Part shown: positions 26,351-36,059 of the stretch, one piece after another | Layout of the letters: each line of letters starts with the position of its first letter | Position numbering within the stretch: position 1 is the stretch's first letter | Assembly: GCF_010882175.1 (NCBI RefSeq) | Contig: NZ_WKLH01000002.1 | Coordinates: forward strand, 1,719,790 to 1,783,789 | Direction: 5' to 3' | DNA: 64,000 nt | DNA from: Mangrovibacterium lignilyticum | GTDB lineage: Bacteria > Bacteroidota > Bacteroidia > Bacteroidales > Prolixibacteraceae | Made by a program: the position numbers and the translations under genes | Notes under the pieces: model-generated | What the model was told of the DNA's origin: nothing | Databases searched by the model: none | The model's input: only the letters and a program-made list of their open reading frames with translations

Positions 26351-28480
26351 ATGCTGTCCAATCTCCCTAAAAATTCCGATTTCCTGATCAATGCACTAAA
26401 CAGCGCTATGATAGGAGTTTGGCACGCCAATATTGGAGAAGGGCAAATTTTCGTTAACGACTCATTCGCCGCCATTCTCGGATACGAAACATCGGAATTA
26501 AATCCAATTCCAAAAGAAAGTTGGTTCGAATTGTGTGATCCGGCAGATCATCCTTTATTATATCAGTTAATGGAAAACGTTTCTGTCGGGACCAATAACT
26601 CCTTTTCAAGAAATTGCAGATTGAAACACAGGGCAGGCCAGTGGGTTGATGTGCAAATAAACGGTAAAATCACTGCCTTTAACGAATTAGGGAATCCAAC
26701 TCAGGTAACAGGTACGCTCTTCGATATTTCCTCTTTGGCAAAATCCAAATTCGATCTCAACTACCGTTATCAAATTGAGAAACTGGTTGCGGGAGTCTCT
26801 TCCGATTTTGTCAAATTGCGGTTCGACTCGTTAGATAAAACCATCAACAACACCCTAAGAAAAATAGGTGAATTTTGTGAAATTGATCGAAGCTATCTAT
26901 TTCTATTGCATTGGGACAAAAAAAAATTAGATAATACCCATGAATGGTGCGCCCCCGGGATTACTCCGGAAATAGACAATCTAAAGGATTTGCCTTGTTC
27001 TGTTTTTCCATGGTGGATGGAACAATTGTGGGATTCAAAACACATTTATATTTACGACGTTTCGCAAATGCCCGAAGAAGCGAGCACGGAGCAAGAGATA
27101 CTTGAAGCACAAGATATCAAATCATTGTTGGTCGTTCCCATTCAAAACAAAGGGGAGTTAATCGGGTTTATGGGGTTTGACTCTGTAACAGCTCATAAAG
27201 ATTGGTATCAATCAGATATTGAATTGTTGGAAACAGTTGGCAACACCATTGGCAATGCCCTAGCGGCCAAACACAATCACGACCTTCTGATTTTAGAAAA
27301 AGAAAAGGCAGAGGAAAGTAATCGTCTAAAATCAGCGTTCTTAGCAACGATGAATCACGAGTTGCGAACTCCGCTTCATCATATATTAGGCTTTAGCGAT
27401 TTGATCAAAGGAAAAAGCATTTCCGATGAACAAACAAATTTGTATGCCTCAAAAATCTACGATAGCGGTCGAAATTTACTTCAAATTGTAGAAGACGTTT
27501 TAAGCCTTGCTACCGGAAATGAATCAGCTATAAAAATAAGGAAGGAAGTTGTTTCGGGAATTGACTTGTACGTCCAGCACAAGTCCTACATGAACGAAAT
27601 TCTGACCACGATGAATCGCGGCAAGGAAATTTCACTGGAACTTAAACCGGATCCTGAATTTATGACTTCGAAGTTTCTGGCCGACAAAAATAAAATCAAC
27701 CAAATACTGATAAACCTGTTTAAAAATGCGGTGAAATTCACGCATAAAGGGACCATTGAATACGGCATATCAGTCCAAAATAATTTGCTTACTTTCTACA
27801 TGAAAGATGAAGGCCTCGGAATTTCAACTCAACAACGGGATTTAATTTTTGAGTTTTTCAGACAAGGAGAAGATACAACGACACGACGTTTCCACGGCAT
27901 CGGAATAGGTTTGGCTATTTGTAAAAATCTCGTCGCTATTCAAAACGGCGACATTAGCCTAACTTCCCGAAGAGGACAAGGAAGTACATTCAAAATAACA
28001 ATTCCGGTTGACCCAGTATCCCCGAATTTACCCAAACAGACGGAACACAAGTTCTTCCCTATACCCAATTATTCTTCTTCGCGCTTCTTATTGGTTGATG
28101 AAGATCCAAATAGTGCATTCCTGATAACAAATCTGCTGCATCAAACCAACGCAAATATTTTAACAACCGGCAATGATCTGGAGGCCCTTGCTTACATGGG
28201 AGAAAGCTGTTTTCTAGATGTCATTTTGTTGAATATTAAAGCCAGTTCGGAAGAAAGCTTACAACTCGTCCGGGAAATGCGCCGCCGCTGTAATAAATGT
28301 TCCATTATCGGACTGTCATCGCACTCATTGTTATCGGACAAAACCAGCGCAATAAAAGCGGGATGTGTTGACCTTATTAGCAAACCAATCGATACATTTT
28401 TGTTGTTTGAGGCCATTAATAAGGCTATTCTTAGCAAAAAACAAAGCTTCGTCCCTGAATTACCCTTTAAAAAATGCTAG
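26351..28480 (+). CDS. PAS-GAF hybrid histidine kinase with degenerate receiver
   Basis: 709 aa, no membrane segment, so a cytoplasmic sensor. PAS (about 10-130), GAF (about 150-305), HisKA with His336 in ATMNHELRTP, HATPase_c with N-box NLFKNAVKFTH, G1 DEGLGIS and G2 GIGIGLAI, then a receiver domain (about 578-695). The receiver keeps the acidic pocket (Asp583/Glu584), Ser656 and Lys678, but the phospho-acceptor is Asn628 (VILLNIK, codon AAT at 28232-28234) instead of Asp. It therefore should not accept phosphate on that residue and may act as a pseudo-receiver. It is monocistronic, with a palindrome upstream. No partner regulator is adjacent. Confidence 0.9.
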   Translation: MLSNLPKNSDFLINALNSAMIGVWHANIGEGQIFVNDSFAAILGYETSELNPIPKESWFELCDPADHPLLYQLMENVSVGTNNSFSRNCRLKHRAGQWVDVQINGKITAFNELGNPTQVTGTLFDISSLAKSKFDLNYRYQIEKLVAGVSSDFVKLRFDSLDKTINNTLRKIGEFCEIDRSYLFLLHWDKKKLDNTHEWCAPGITPEIDNLKDLPCSVFPWWMEQLWDSKHIYIYDVSQMPEEASTEQEILEAQDIKSLLVVPIQNKGELIGFMGFDSVTAHKDWYQSDIELLETVGNTIGNALAAKHNHDLLILEKEKAEESNRLKSAFLATMNHELRTPLHHILGFSDLIKGKSISDEQTNLYASKIYDSGRNLLQIVEDVLSLATGNESAIKIRKEVVSGIDLYVQHKSYMNEILTTMNRGKEISLELKPDPEFMTSKFLADKNKINQILINLFKNAVKFTHKGTIEYGISVQNNLLTFYMKDEGLGISTQQRDLIFEFFRQGEDTTTRRFHGIGIGLAICKNLVAIQNGDISLTSRRGQGSTFKITIPVDPVSPNLPKQTEHKFFPIPNYSSSRFLLVDEDPNSAFLITNLLHQTNANILTTGNDLEALAYMGESCFLDVILLNIKASSEESLQLVREMRRRCNKCSIIGLSSHSLLSDKTSAIKAGCVDLISKPIDTFLLFEAINKAILSKKQSFVPELPFKKC

Positions 28481-28616
28481 AAATTAAAAGTCCAGCGAAC
28501 CAGTTTCCCACTCCTGTATTGTCACTTCAAGAACCATTTCTAAGTTCGAATGATTCGGTTTGCTTCAAGTACCTTCTTTTTTTACTTCCCCACTGATGAT
28601 TATTCAAAACGCTGGC

Positions 28617-28647
28617 TTTGCCTCAGCCTAAAAAATGTTTACTTTTG
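28617..28647 (+). promoter_or_regulatory. Bacteroidota-type promoter for pheT
   Basis: TTTG at 28617-28620, a 19-bp spacer and TACTTTTG at 28640-28647: a complete -33/-7 match about 80 bp before the ATG. Confidence 0.85.
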
Positions 28648-28726
28648 TCCGACTTTGAAACGAGCCTTCAGCTCAATTCAGTCTTATAGCGAATAAACTG
28701 AAGAACTTCAGCATAAAAACAATACG

Positions 28727-31180
28727 ATGAATATATCATACAAGTGGTTAAAAGATTATATCAATACTGACCTCCGCCCGGAGGAACTGGAAAGCATCCT
28801 GACTCAAACTGGACTTGAAGTTGGAAGTATTGATGAAGTTGAAAGCATAAAAGGTGGGTTGCGTGGTTTGGTTATCGGCCATGTGGAGACTTGCGAAAAG
28901 CACCCTGACTCTGATCACCTTAGCAAAACCACCGTTGATGTTGGCAACGGACAAATTTTACCCATTGTTTGCGGTGCACCGAATGTGGCTGCCGGACAAA
29001 AAGTGGTTGTAGCCACTGTTGGTACAACGTTGTATGATGGCGACAAAGAATTTAAAATCAAAAAATCAAAAATCCGCGGAGAAGTCTCTGAAGGGATGAT
29101 TTGTGCTGAAGATGAAATTGGACTGGGAACCGGTCATGATGGCATTATGGTTCTTGATGCAGATGCTGCTGTTGGTACATCAGCAAGCGAATATTTCGAC
29201 GTTGAATCGGACTATTGTATTGAAGTTGATTTGACTCCGAACCGAATTGACGGAGCGTCACACATTGGTGTAGCAAGAGATTTGGCAGCCTTCCTAAGTA
29301 AAGAACAGGAAATCAACTACACAAAACCGTCGGTTGATTCATTTAAGGTTGACAATAACTCGCTGGAAATCCCGGTTGAGCTGGTCAACCCGGAGGCTTG
29401 TGCACGGTACAGCAGCCTCACCATCAGCGGTGTTGAAATAAAAGAATCGCCGGAATGGCTTCAAAACAGATTAAAAGCAATTGGTTTATCGCCCATCAAT
29501 AATGTGGTTGATGCAACCAATTATGTTTTATTTGAATGTGGACAGCCTCTGCATGCTTTTGATGCGGATGAAATTACAGGTGGTAAAGTTTTTGTGAAAA
29601 CCATGCCTGCAGGAACCAAATTCACCACGTTGGATGAAATCGAACGTGAATTACACGAAGACGACCTGATGATCTGTAACACCGAAGATGCCATGTGCAT
29701 TGGTGGTGTTTTTGGCGGCATTAAATCAGGAGTGAAAAATTCGACCAAAAATATTTTTCTGGAATCGGCTTGTTTCGATCCCGTTTTTATCCGGAAAACA
29801 GCCCGTCGCTTTGCTTTAAGTACCGACGCTTCATTCCGTTTCGAACGTGGAACCGATCCCAACAACGTTATATACGCGCTTAAGCGAGCTGCCTTGCTGA
29901 TTCAGGAGATAGCGGGCGGACAAATATCAAGCGATATTGTAGACCTCTATCCGACCCCGATTGAAGATTTCAAAGTTGATGTGACCTTTACCAACATCAA
30001 ACGTTTGATCGGAAAAGACTTAGGTGCTGAGCTGATAAAGCGAATTCTGACATCGTTGGAAATTAAAATTGAAGCGGAAACCGAAACCGGTCTTTCTCTT
30101 GCCGTTCCTCCCTACCGGGTTGACGTGAAGCGTGAAGCCGATGTTATCGAAGAAATACTTCGTATCTACGGTTACAACAATGTTGAAATTCCAACCCAGG
30201 TAAATGCGTCTTTACAATATTCGGTAAAACCCGACCCGGTAAAAATTCGCAATATTGCGGCAGACATGCTTTCAGCATTGGGATTCAACGAAATTTGGTC
30301 AAACTCACTGACCAAAGCGTCATACTATGAAAATCGTGAAAGTATTTCAGGGGAAAATACCGTGAAGCTTTTTAATCCGCTGAGTGCTGATCTGAATTCG
30401 ATGCGCCAAAACCTCTTGTTTGGAGGATTGGAAGCGGTTGCTTACAACGCCAATCGTAAAAATCCGGATTTAAGGTTGTATGAATTTGGAAACTGTTATT
30501 TCAAAACCGGATCTGAGTTGATCGAGAATCCGCTGAAAAATTATACTCAGGAAGAACACCTGGCACTTTTTATTTCCGGGAAAAAAGAACGTGAAAGTTG
30601 GATCATTCCACAGAGTGAAAGTACATTCTTCCAGCTTAAAACATATGTTGAAAACCTGTTGTTGAAATTTGGCTTGAAAACTGATCGCCTAAAATTTGAA
30701 GATTTCAGCAACGATTTGATTACCGAAGGATTGATCTATGCAACCTACAGTGGTCGCAAGATCGTTGAGTTTGGTCTTGTTTCCCGGAAGTTGCAAAAAG
30801 AATTTGATATTGAAAGCCCGGTTTACTTTGCCGATATCCTGATGGAGAATCTGATTCTGGAACAAAAAAATAACAAAACAAGCTTCTCTGAGCTTCCCAA
30901 ATACCCTGAAGTACGCCGCGACCTGGCCTTACTTTTGGATAAATCTGTTCGCTTCAGTCAAATCAGCGACCTGGCATTTAAAATGGAGCGAAAGCTTCTG
31001 CGCGCAGTCGACCTGTTTGATGTGTATGAAGGGAAAGGTGTACCGGAAGGAAAGAAATCGTACGCCATCAGCTTTATTCTCCGCGATGATGAAAAAACAC
31101 TCAACGAGAAACAGATTGAGAAAATCATGGACAAGCTGATTAAAACATTCGACAGGGAACTTGGAGCACAGCTTCGCTAA
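28727..31180 (+). CDS. pheT: Phenylalanine-tRNA ligase beta subunit
   Basis: 817-aa beta subunit of the (alpha-beta)2 enzyme that charges tRNA-Phe. The domains run in order. An N-terminal MNISYKWLKDYI, a tRNA-binding OB-fold (about 40-155: VIGHVETCEKHPDSDHLSKT), B3/B4 editing domain (about 215-390, with NVVDATNYVLFECGQPLHAFD), and B5 (about 405-475). The catalytic-like core follows (about 485-700), and a ferredoxin-fold anticodon-binding domain (about 725-817) starts near FSELPKYPEVRRDLALLLD. Full length. The alpha subunit is not adjacent, as is common in Bacteroidota. A strong own promoter and a terminator make it a single-gene unit. Confidence 0.98.
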   Translation: MNISYKWLKDYINTDLRPEELESILTQTGLEVGSIDEVESIKGGLRGLVIGHVETCEKHPDSDHLSKTTVDVGNGQILPIVCGAPNVAAGQKVVVATVGTTLYDGDKEFKIKKSKIRGEVSEGMICAEDEIGLGTGHDGIMVLDADAAVGTSASEYFDVESDYCIEVDLTPNRIDGASHIGVARDLAAFLSKEQEINYTKPSVDSFKVDNNSLEIPVELVNPEACARYSSLTISGVEIKESPEWLQNRLKAIGLSPINNVVDATNYVLFECGQPLHAFDADEITGGKVFVKTMPAGTKFTTLDEIERELHEDDLMICNTEDAMCIGGVFGGIKSGVKNSTKNIFLESACFDPVFIRKTARRFALSTDASFRFERGTDPNNVIYALKRAALLIQEIAGGQISSDIVDLYPTPIEDFKVDVTFTNIKRLIGKDLGAELIKRILTSLEIKIEAETETGLSLAVPPYRVDVKREADVIEEILRIYGYNNVEIPTQVNASLQYSVKPDPVKIRNIAADMLSALGFNEIWSNSLTKASYYENRESISGENTVKLFNPLSADLNSMRQNLLFGGLEAVAYNANRKNPDLRLYEFGNCYFKTGSELIENPLKNYTQEEHLALFISGKKERESWIIPQSESTFFQLKTYVENLLLKFGLKTDRLKFEDFSNDLITEGLIYATYSGRKIVEFGLVSRKLQKEFDIESPVYFADILMENLILEQKNNKTSFSELPKYPEVRRDLALLLDKSVRFSQISDLAFKMERKLLRAVDLFDVYEGKGVPEGKKSYAISFILRDDEKTLNEKQIEKIMDKLIKTFDRELGAQLR

Positions 31181-31187
31181 ACAATAT

Positions 31188-31219
31188 CGAAAGCCATCGG
31201 ATGTTCCGGTGGCTTTTTT
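31188..31219 (+). terminator. Terminator of pheT
   Basis: AAAGCCATCGG ... CCGGTGGCTTT stem (one G-U pair) followed by T residues. Confidence 0.85.
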
Positions 31220-31270
31220 GATAGAAGCGGAATTCGTAATTCACTCAAATTTTAATCGGTCAGCCAAAAA

Positions 31271-32176
31271 ATGACAAACAGCCAAAAGGGAATTCTATTT
31301 GCCTGTATTACGGCAGTATTCTGGGGCTTTTTAGCAATTTTCTTAAAGATTGCTGTTCAAAAAGTGGAACCACAAACCATTGTGTGGTTTCGTTTCACCA
31401 TTGCTTTCAGTGTACTCTTCGCCTGGCACCTGATCAAAAAGCCACGCGACTTAAAGATTTTAGTTCGCCCTCCAATTTGGCTGGTTATTGCAGCACTCGC
31501 TTTAGCCTGGAATTACATTGGTTTTATGCAGGCGATCAATTACACCACCCCTAGCAACGCCCAGTTAATTGTGCAACTGGGCCCTGTTTTGCTGGCCTTT
31601 GCCGGATTGATATTTTTCAAAGAGACATTGCGCCGCATTCAGATCGTCGGTTTCATACTGGCAACAATTGGATTTTTCGTTTTCTACAGCCAGCAACTAC
31701 AACAAATGGTTGGCCAGCAAAACCGATATAACATTGGTGTGCTGTTTGCGATTAGCGCCGCAGTTTCTTGGGCAATATACGCTGTTATGCAAAAAAAGCT
31801 GGTCAACAAATTTTCAACTGAAACCCTAAACCTTTTTCTTTTTGGTTTTCCGGTTATCGCGTACCTCCCGTTTGTCAATTTTGATAATTTTATCGGATTG
31901 AATCTCGCTTGGTGGATCTTATTAATCTTTCTCGGGTTAAACACGCTCATTGCTTACGGTTCGTTGGCTCTGGCACTCAAATATACCCAAGCGAATAAAG
32001 TCAGTATTATACTGTTGATGAACCCAACCATCACATTTGCAACAATGGCCATTTTAACCAGCCTTCAGGTGAGCTGGATTGCCGGTGAAAATTTCACATT
32101 CCTCACTATTATTGGTGCATTAGTTATACTAACGGGCGCCATCCTCGTAATCAAGCAAGCTCCCAAAACAAGCTGA
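31271..32176 (+). CDS. EamA-family (DMT) transporter
   Basis: 301 aa with ten predicted membrane segments in two EamA repeats. The first begins GILFACITAVFWGFLAIF, the second IGVLFAISAAVSWAIYAVM. PSNAQLIVQLGPVLLAFAG is the conserved end of repeat 1, and NKVSIILLMNPTITF its counterpart in repeat 2. These permeases export or import small metabolites; the substrate is not predictable. A typical RhaT/YdcZ-like orphan gene with no linked enzyme. Confidence 0.88.
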   Translation: MTNSQKGILFACITAVFWGFLAIFLKIAVQKVEPQTIVWFRFTIAFSVLFAWHLIKKPRDLKILVRPPIWLVIAALALAWNYIGFMQAINYTTPSNAQLIVQLGPVLLAFAGLIFFKETLRRIQIVGFILATIGFFVFYSQQLQQMVGQQNRYNIGVLFAISAAVSWAIYAVMQKKLVNKFSTETLNLFLFGFPVIAYLPFVNFDNFIGLNLAWWILLIFLGLNTLIAYGSLALALKYTQANKVSIILLMNPTITFATMAILTSLQVSWIAGENFTFLTIIGALVILTGAILVIKQAPKTS

Positions 32177-32388
32177 AATAAACAAATTCAAGCTATTTCT
32201 GATAATCCCACTATCAAATTGAGAAATCAAAAATCAGAAACTGTGGCAAAAGTTCTACAACTCTAGCATTTCAGCCTAATCCGGCAAGACTCAAGAACCT
32301 CATTTTCAACTATTTTATTTTTCAACGTACTTAATTACTATTCTGGCAAGATTATTTCATGTAAAGGTGCAATAAACAGGAGGTAATA

Positions 32389-33015
32389 ATGGAACAACTT
32401 ATTCAATCAAGAGATGGTGAAAAGTTCGTTAGAGAACCACTGATCACCCAACATTTGAAGAAAAGATGGAGTCCCCGCAGCTTCATCAGTGAACCAATGA
32501 ACTTGAAAACTCTGCAACAGATTTTTGAGGCAGCTGCAACAAGCATGTCGAGCTACAACGAGCAACCCTGGAATATTATCCTGACACAGAAAGGAAATCC
32601 GCTCTATGAAAAACTGTTCAATTGCTTAAGCGAATTCAACCAGGAATGGGTAAGTACAGCCCCCTGCCTTGGAGCTGTCGTCAGCAAAAAATATTTCACT
32701 CAAAGCAGGAAAGAAAACCGACACCGCTTTTACGATTCAGGTGCTTTCATGGCCTATGCAAGCCTTCAAGCCTGTGAACTGGGTTATCAGATACATCAAA
32801 TGGCAGGCTTCTCGCCGGGCAAATTGATGATGGATCTGAAAATACCTCATACATATGAGGCGGCAACGATGTTTGTTATTGGAAAACCTGGCTCTCCGGA
32901 TAAGCTGCCGGTTAACCTTCAAAAACAGGAAAAACAGAAGTCAAGTAGAAAAGCCCTTTCATCATTCATTTTTAGCACAAGCTGGGGCGAATCTTACAAC
33001 TTTGAGGAAGACTAG
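32389..33015 (+). CDS. Nitroreductase-family protein
   Basis: 208-aa FMN-dependent oxidoreductase of the nitroreductase fold. KKRWSPRSFISEPMN (the RRSxR-like FMN-phosphate binding start), SSYNEQPWNIIL (the SPSxxNxQPW motif) and HQMAGFSPGKL are recognisable. It probably forms a homodimer reducing quinones, nitro compounds or other acceptors with NAD(P)H. The ATG follows an unusually perfect Shine-Dalgarno AGGAGG (32380-32385) for this genome, which fixes the start and suggests strong translation. Confidence 0.88.
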   Translation: MEQLIQSRDGEKFVREPLITQHLKKRWSPRSFISEPMNLKTLQQIFEAAATSMSSYNEQPWNIILTQKGNPLYEKLFNCLSEFNQEWVSTAPCLGAVVSKKYFTQSRKENRHRFYDSGAFMAYASLQACELGYQIHQMAGFSPGKLMMDLKIPHTYEAATMFVIGKPGSPDKLPVNLQKQEKQKSSRKALSSFIFSTSWGESYNFEED

Positions 33016-33247
33016 AAAACATTAAATCACGAATCACCTTCACAGGAACGTTTACTTGAATAGCATTGTTTTGACGGGATGACAACTCCCTCGAATATAA
33101 GCCCTGTAAATGCCTATTAAGGAAAAGCGACTCGGTCGACTCTTGATAGTACAAATGGAGCCAACTAGATTTGATTCTTTATGAATCATGTTTGGCAAAG
33201 TAAGTTCAATAAAAAAGTTATTAAACTTCTCTAAAACAAAATACCCC

Positions 33248-33691
33248 ATGAGAAAAACCAATTTAAAAAATGATTTGCAGCGCATTTTGGACACCTGCAA
33301 AGATTCGGCAAACGTATTCATTTCAGCAGCCGACCATGTAAAATCCGAAGACTTAAAGAATACCTTGCTATTAATCGCCCTACAACGGAAAAATTTTGTT
33401 GAGTTACTAATCCGTGAAAGCTGGAAATCAGGATACGTGTTAGCTCCTATTTCCAGCTTGGGACACATTCTTCAAAAATCATTTCGAGCTTTCATGCAAC
33501 CGTTCGCATCACTTGATGATGAGAAACTCATTATTTCTTGTCGGGAAAGTGAGGAGAAGCTTGTTGAGCTTTATGACATTACACTGATGAATGAAGATAT
33601 TCCGATAAACCTCTACCAGTTGATCGTTGAACATCAGCAATTGGTTCGAATTACCATTAACGAACATCTATTTGTACCCGCACATGTTTAA
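33248..33691 (+). CDS. DUF2383 / PA2169-family four-helix protein
   Basis: 147 aa, all helical, with the ferritin-like DUF2383 pattern: LKNDLQRILDTCKDSANVFISAA, then a second helix LLIALQRKNFVELLI. The family is commonly stress-related and of unknown function. I choose the ATG at 33248 because the family domain starts directly there; the open frame goes 20 codons further upstream. It is downstream of the nitroreductase gene by 232 bp, probably as a separate unit. Confidence 0.72.
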   Translation: MRKTNLKNDLQRILDTCKDSANVFISAADHVKSEDLKNTLLLIALQRKNFVELLIRESWKSGYVLAPISSLGHILQKSFRAFMQPFASLDDEKLIISCRESEEKLVELYDITLMNEDIPINLYQLIVEHQQLVRITINEHLFVPAHV

Positions 33692-33891
33692 ATTGTAATG
33701 CGATTCGATCTATTTTCATAGTGATTAGTTAAGCCATGATCTGAATAAAATTGTCCGATTCGGACAAAAACTTCAAGACTAGAGCGACTGAAATCAGGAA
33801 GGTTTCGGTTCGAACAAAATAGGCGAACTGAGATTGATCCCAATTTCAACTTGCATGGCTGAAAAATGATTAAAAATAAAAATCAAACTCC

Positions 33892-34794
33892 CTAAATGGG
33901 TGTGAAAACTTTTAGGCATCGGGGTAAAATCTCCACGCCAACTTCCTCCATTTGTCCAATAATTTCCCCATCAACCTGCGCAACATGCCCCCTGCTATTG
34001 CGAACATGCAATTGTCGACAAGGATAAACATCGACATAATCCAAATGGTGAATCTCCCTTGTAAAAAAAGAAATGATCATTCCGATTAAATGCCACAAGC
34101 GATACGGTCGAATTAAAATAACTTCAAACCAGCCATCATTCATTTTTCCGGTAGGATTAATAGAAGCACCGGTTCCATATTTAGTGGCATTAGCCATCAC
34201 GACCATATAAGCCCGTTTGCGGATCTTCCGCCCGTCAATCGTTAGTGTGAAACGAATTGGGCGTGCTTGAAAAAATGCTTTTAAATATTGACGGCCATAT
34301 CCCCACAAGCCCCGAATCTGCTCTTTTTCGAAACGTTCGATTACAGCTGCGTTAATCCCGATATCACTCAAATGCAGCGAAATATGTTCCTCATTGACCT
34401 TTAGAACATCCAGAACGTCTATTTTTCCAGTCAAAGCAATTCGAATCGCCTCTTCCGGATCCTCAGGGATATCCAATTCTCTGGCCATACCGTTGGCAGA
34501 CCCCATCGGGATAATCCCCATCGGCAAATCTTGATTTAATAAAACTTTCGCAACCATATTACAAGTTCCATCTCCACCAACAGCCAACACCCGATCAGGC
34601 ATCCGCTGTTCAATTACTTCAGCAAGTTTTGACTCGTCATCCTCGCCTGTTGTATAGAATACCGAATAATTAAAATGAAAATCCCGCTTCAAATCCTTTA
34701 TCTTCCCTTCAAGATCATCTTTATCAATATCGCCTGAGATTGGGTTGATGACAAATAGTACATGTGTGTTTTCCTTACTTGTTGTGTTTGGCAT
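33892..34794 (-). CDS. Diacylglycerol kinase-family lipid kinase
   Basis: 300-aa DAGK catalytic-domain protein of the YegS/DgkB type. The first motif is VLFVINPISGD, the ATP-binding GGDGT is at 73-77, and the substrate-site motif is MGIIPMGSANGMARELD. The C-terminal beta-sandwich follows, with a closing VDGEIIG. It phosphorylates diacylglycerol, ceramide or a similar lipid with ATP at the inner membrane face. It is transcribed away from the App1-type phosphatase gene, with only 55 bp between start codons, so the two opposing lipid enzymes probably share a control region. Confidence 0.9.
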   Translation of the reverse strand: MPNTTSKENTHVLFVINPISGDIDKDDLEGKIKDLKRDFHFNYSVFYTTGEDDESKLAEVIEQRMPDRVLAVGGDGTCNMVAKVLLNQDLPMGIIPMGSANGMARELDIPEDPEEAIRIALTGKIDVLDVLKVNEEHISLHLSDIGINAAVIERFEKEQIRGLWGYGRQYLKAFFQARPIRFTLTIDGRKIRKRAYMVVMANATKYGTGASINPTGKMNDGWFEVILIRPYRLWHLIGMIISFFTREIHHLDYVDVYPCRQLHVRNSRGHVAQVDGEIIGQMEEVGVEILPRCLKVFTPI

Positions 34795-34849
34795 ATCTGT
34801 TGCATTTTACCCTGACATATACTAAAACTCATGCCAAAGCAAATCCGGA

Positions 34850-36019
34850 ATGACAGATAAAAACGTGCCTCCAAAATACCGAATGAAGAAAGAAACTGGA
34901 ATTTGGGGGAAATTGAAAATCAAAATAAAGAATCACTTGGGATGGCAGGGAACACCTCTATTAATTCCGTACCGCGGATATGTTACAGATAAGCACATCT
35001 ACATAAGTGGCTACCTGACAGAAGAAAAAGGTTTAGAAAAACCTTCCCCGAACGATTCAACCTGGGAAAATGCGTTAAGCATGCTAAAACGATACGCTAG
35101 CGAAAATCTTCCGCAAGTCGCAGTGAATATCCGGATTAACAGCCAATCAACAACTGTCGAGACATCCAACAATGGCATATTTAAAAGTGTTTTACTCAAC
35201 CATAAACTAAAAACAAAAGATCATAGCCGGTGGGAAACTTACACGGTTTCACTTACTCCAGAGTCAACTGAAAAGGGCATGCAGAAATATGAAAGTGGAG
35301 AGTTTCTCGTACCAGGTAAAAAAGATGAATTTGGAGTAATCTCAGATATCGACGATACAATCATTGTCAGCCATTCAACACGGATATTGCGTAAACTTTG
35401 GTTGTTACTTTTCCGAAATTCCCGTACCAGAAAACCCTTTCCCGGAGTGGACGCCTTTTATAAAGCACTGGCCAAAGGGCCTGATGGCCAAAGTAAAATT
35501 CCTTTTTTTTATGTCTCTAGCAGCGAATGGAATTTATACGATCTGCTTGACGATTTCTGCTCGTTCAATGGACTACCAAAAGGCGTATTTTTACTGCGTG
35601 ATTTGGAAACCGGCATTTTCAGCTTTCGAAAATCAGGTGGAGGCAATCACAAACATAAATATCAAAAAATTAGACACCTGTTTGAAATTTACCCAACGAT
35701 CAGTTTTATTCTAATCGGAGATAACGGGCAGCGAGATCCGGAAATTTATGCCCGAATTTCCAGTGAATTTCCCGCCAGGGTAAAAGCCATTTACATAAGA
35801 ACAGTACGCAAGCACAAACATGCAGAACGAGACCGAAAAATTCAGTCTCAAATGCAAAAAATCGGGGTTCCGATGATCATCACAACAGACAGTACCGAGG
35901 CTGCCAAACACGCAGCTCTAAATGGATTAACTTCAACGGAAAGCATTTTTGAAATCGCCAGGGATGCAGAAAAAGATATGGAAAGTTTGCTACAAAAAAA
36001 GGTGTTTGAAAAGGAATAA
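34850..36019 (+). CDS. App1/DUF2183-family phosphatidate phosphatase-like protein
   Basis: 389 aa. Basic N-terminus, a beta-rich region (GTPLLIPYRGYVTDKHIYISG) and the APP1 catalytic domain with the DxDxT-type motif SDIDDTI (Asp166/Asp168, HAD-like). FPGVDAFYKAL, PFFYVSSSEWNLYD and ILIGDNGQRDPEIY follow in family order. Yeast App1 dephosphorylates phosphatidate to diacylglycerol, the reverse of the product flow of the lipid kinase gene divergently linked here. The 3' end of the gene overlaps a terminator hairpin that also serves the convergent GH51 gene. Confidence 0.88.
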   Translation: MTDKNVPPKYRMKKETGIWGKLKIKIKNHLGWQGTPLLIPYRGYVTDKHIYISGYLTEEKGLEKPSPNDSTWENALSMLKRYASENLPQVAVNIRINSQSTTVETSNNGIFKSVLLNHKLKTKDHSRWETYTVSLTPESTEKGMQKYESGEFLVPGKKDEFGVISDIDDTIIVSHSTRILRKLWLLLFRNSRTRKPFPGVDAFYKALAKGPDGQSKIPFFYVSSSEWNLYDLLDDFCSFNGLPKGVFLLRDLETGIFSFRKSGGGNHKHKYQKIRHLFEIYPTISFILIGDNGQRDPEIYARISSEFPARVKAIYIRTVRKHKHAERDRKIQSQMQKIGVPMIITTDSTEAAKHAALNGLTSTESIFEIARDAEKDMESLLQKKVFEKE

Positions 36020-36038
36020 TCCCTTCACAAACACCTTC
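35993..36038 (-). terminator. Terminator inside the app1-like 3' end
   Basis: AAGGTGTTTG (35999-36008) pairs with CAAACACCTT (36027-36036), with an inner short stem. On the minus strand a T-run follows, so it mainly terminates the GH51 transcript. Confidence 0.75.
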
Positions 36039-36059
36039 TCTGAAATTGAGCGCTTCGCG

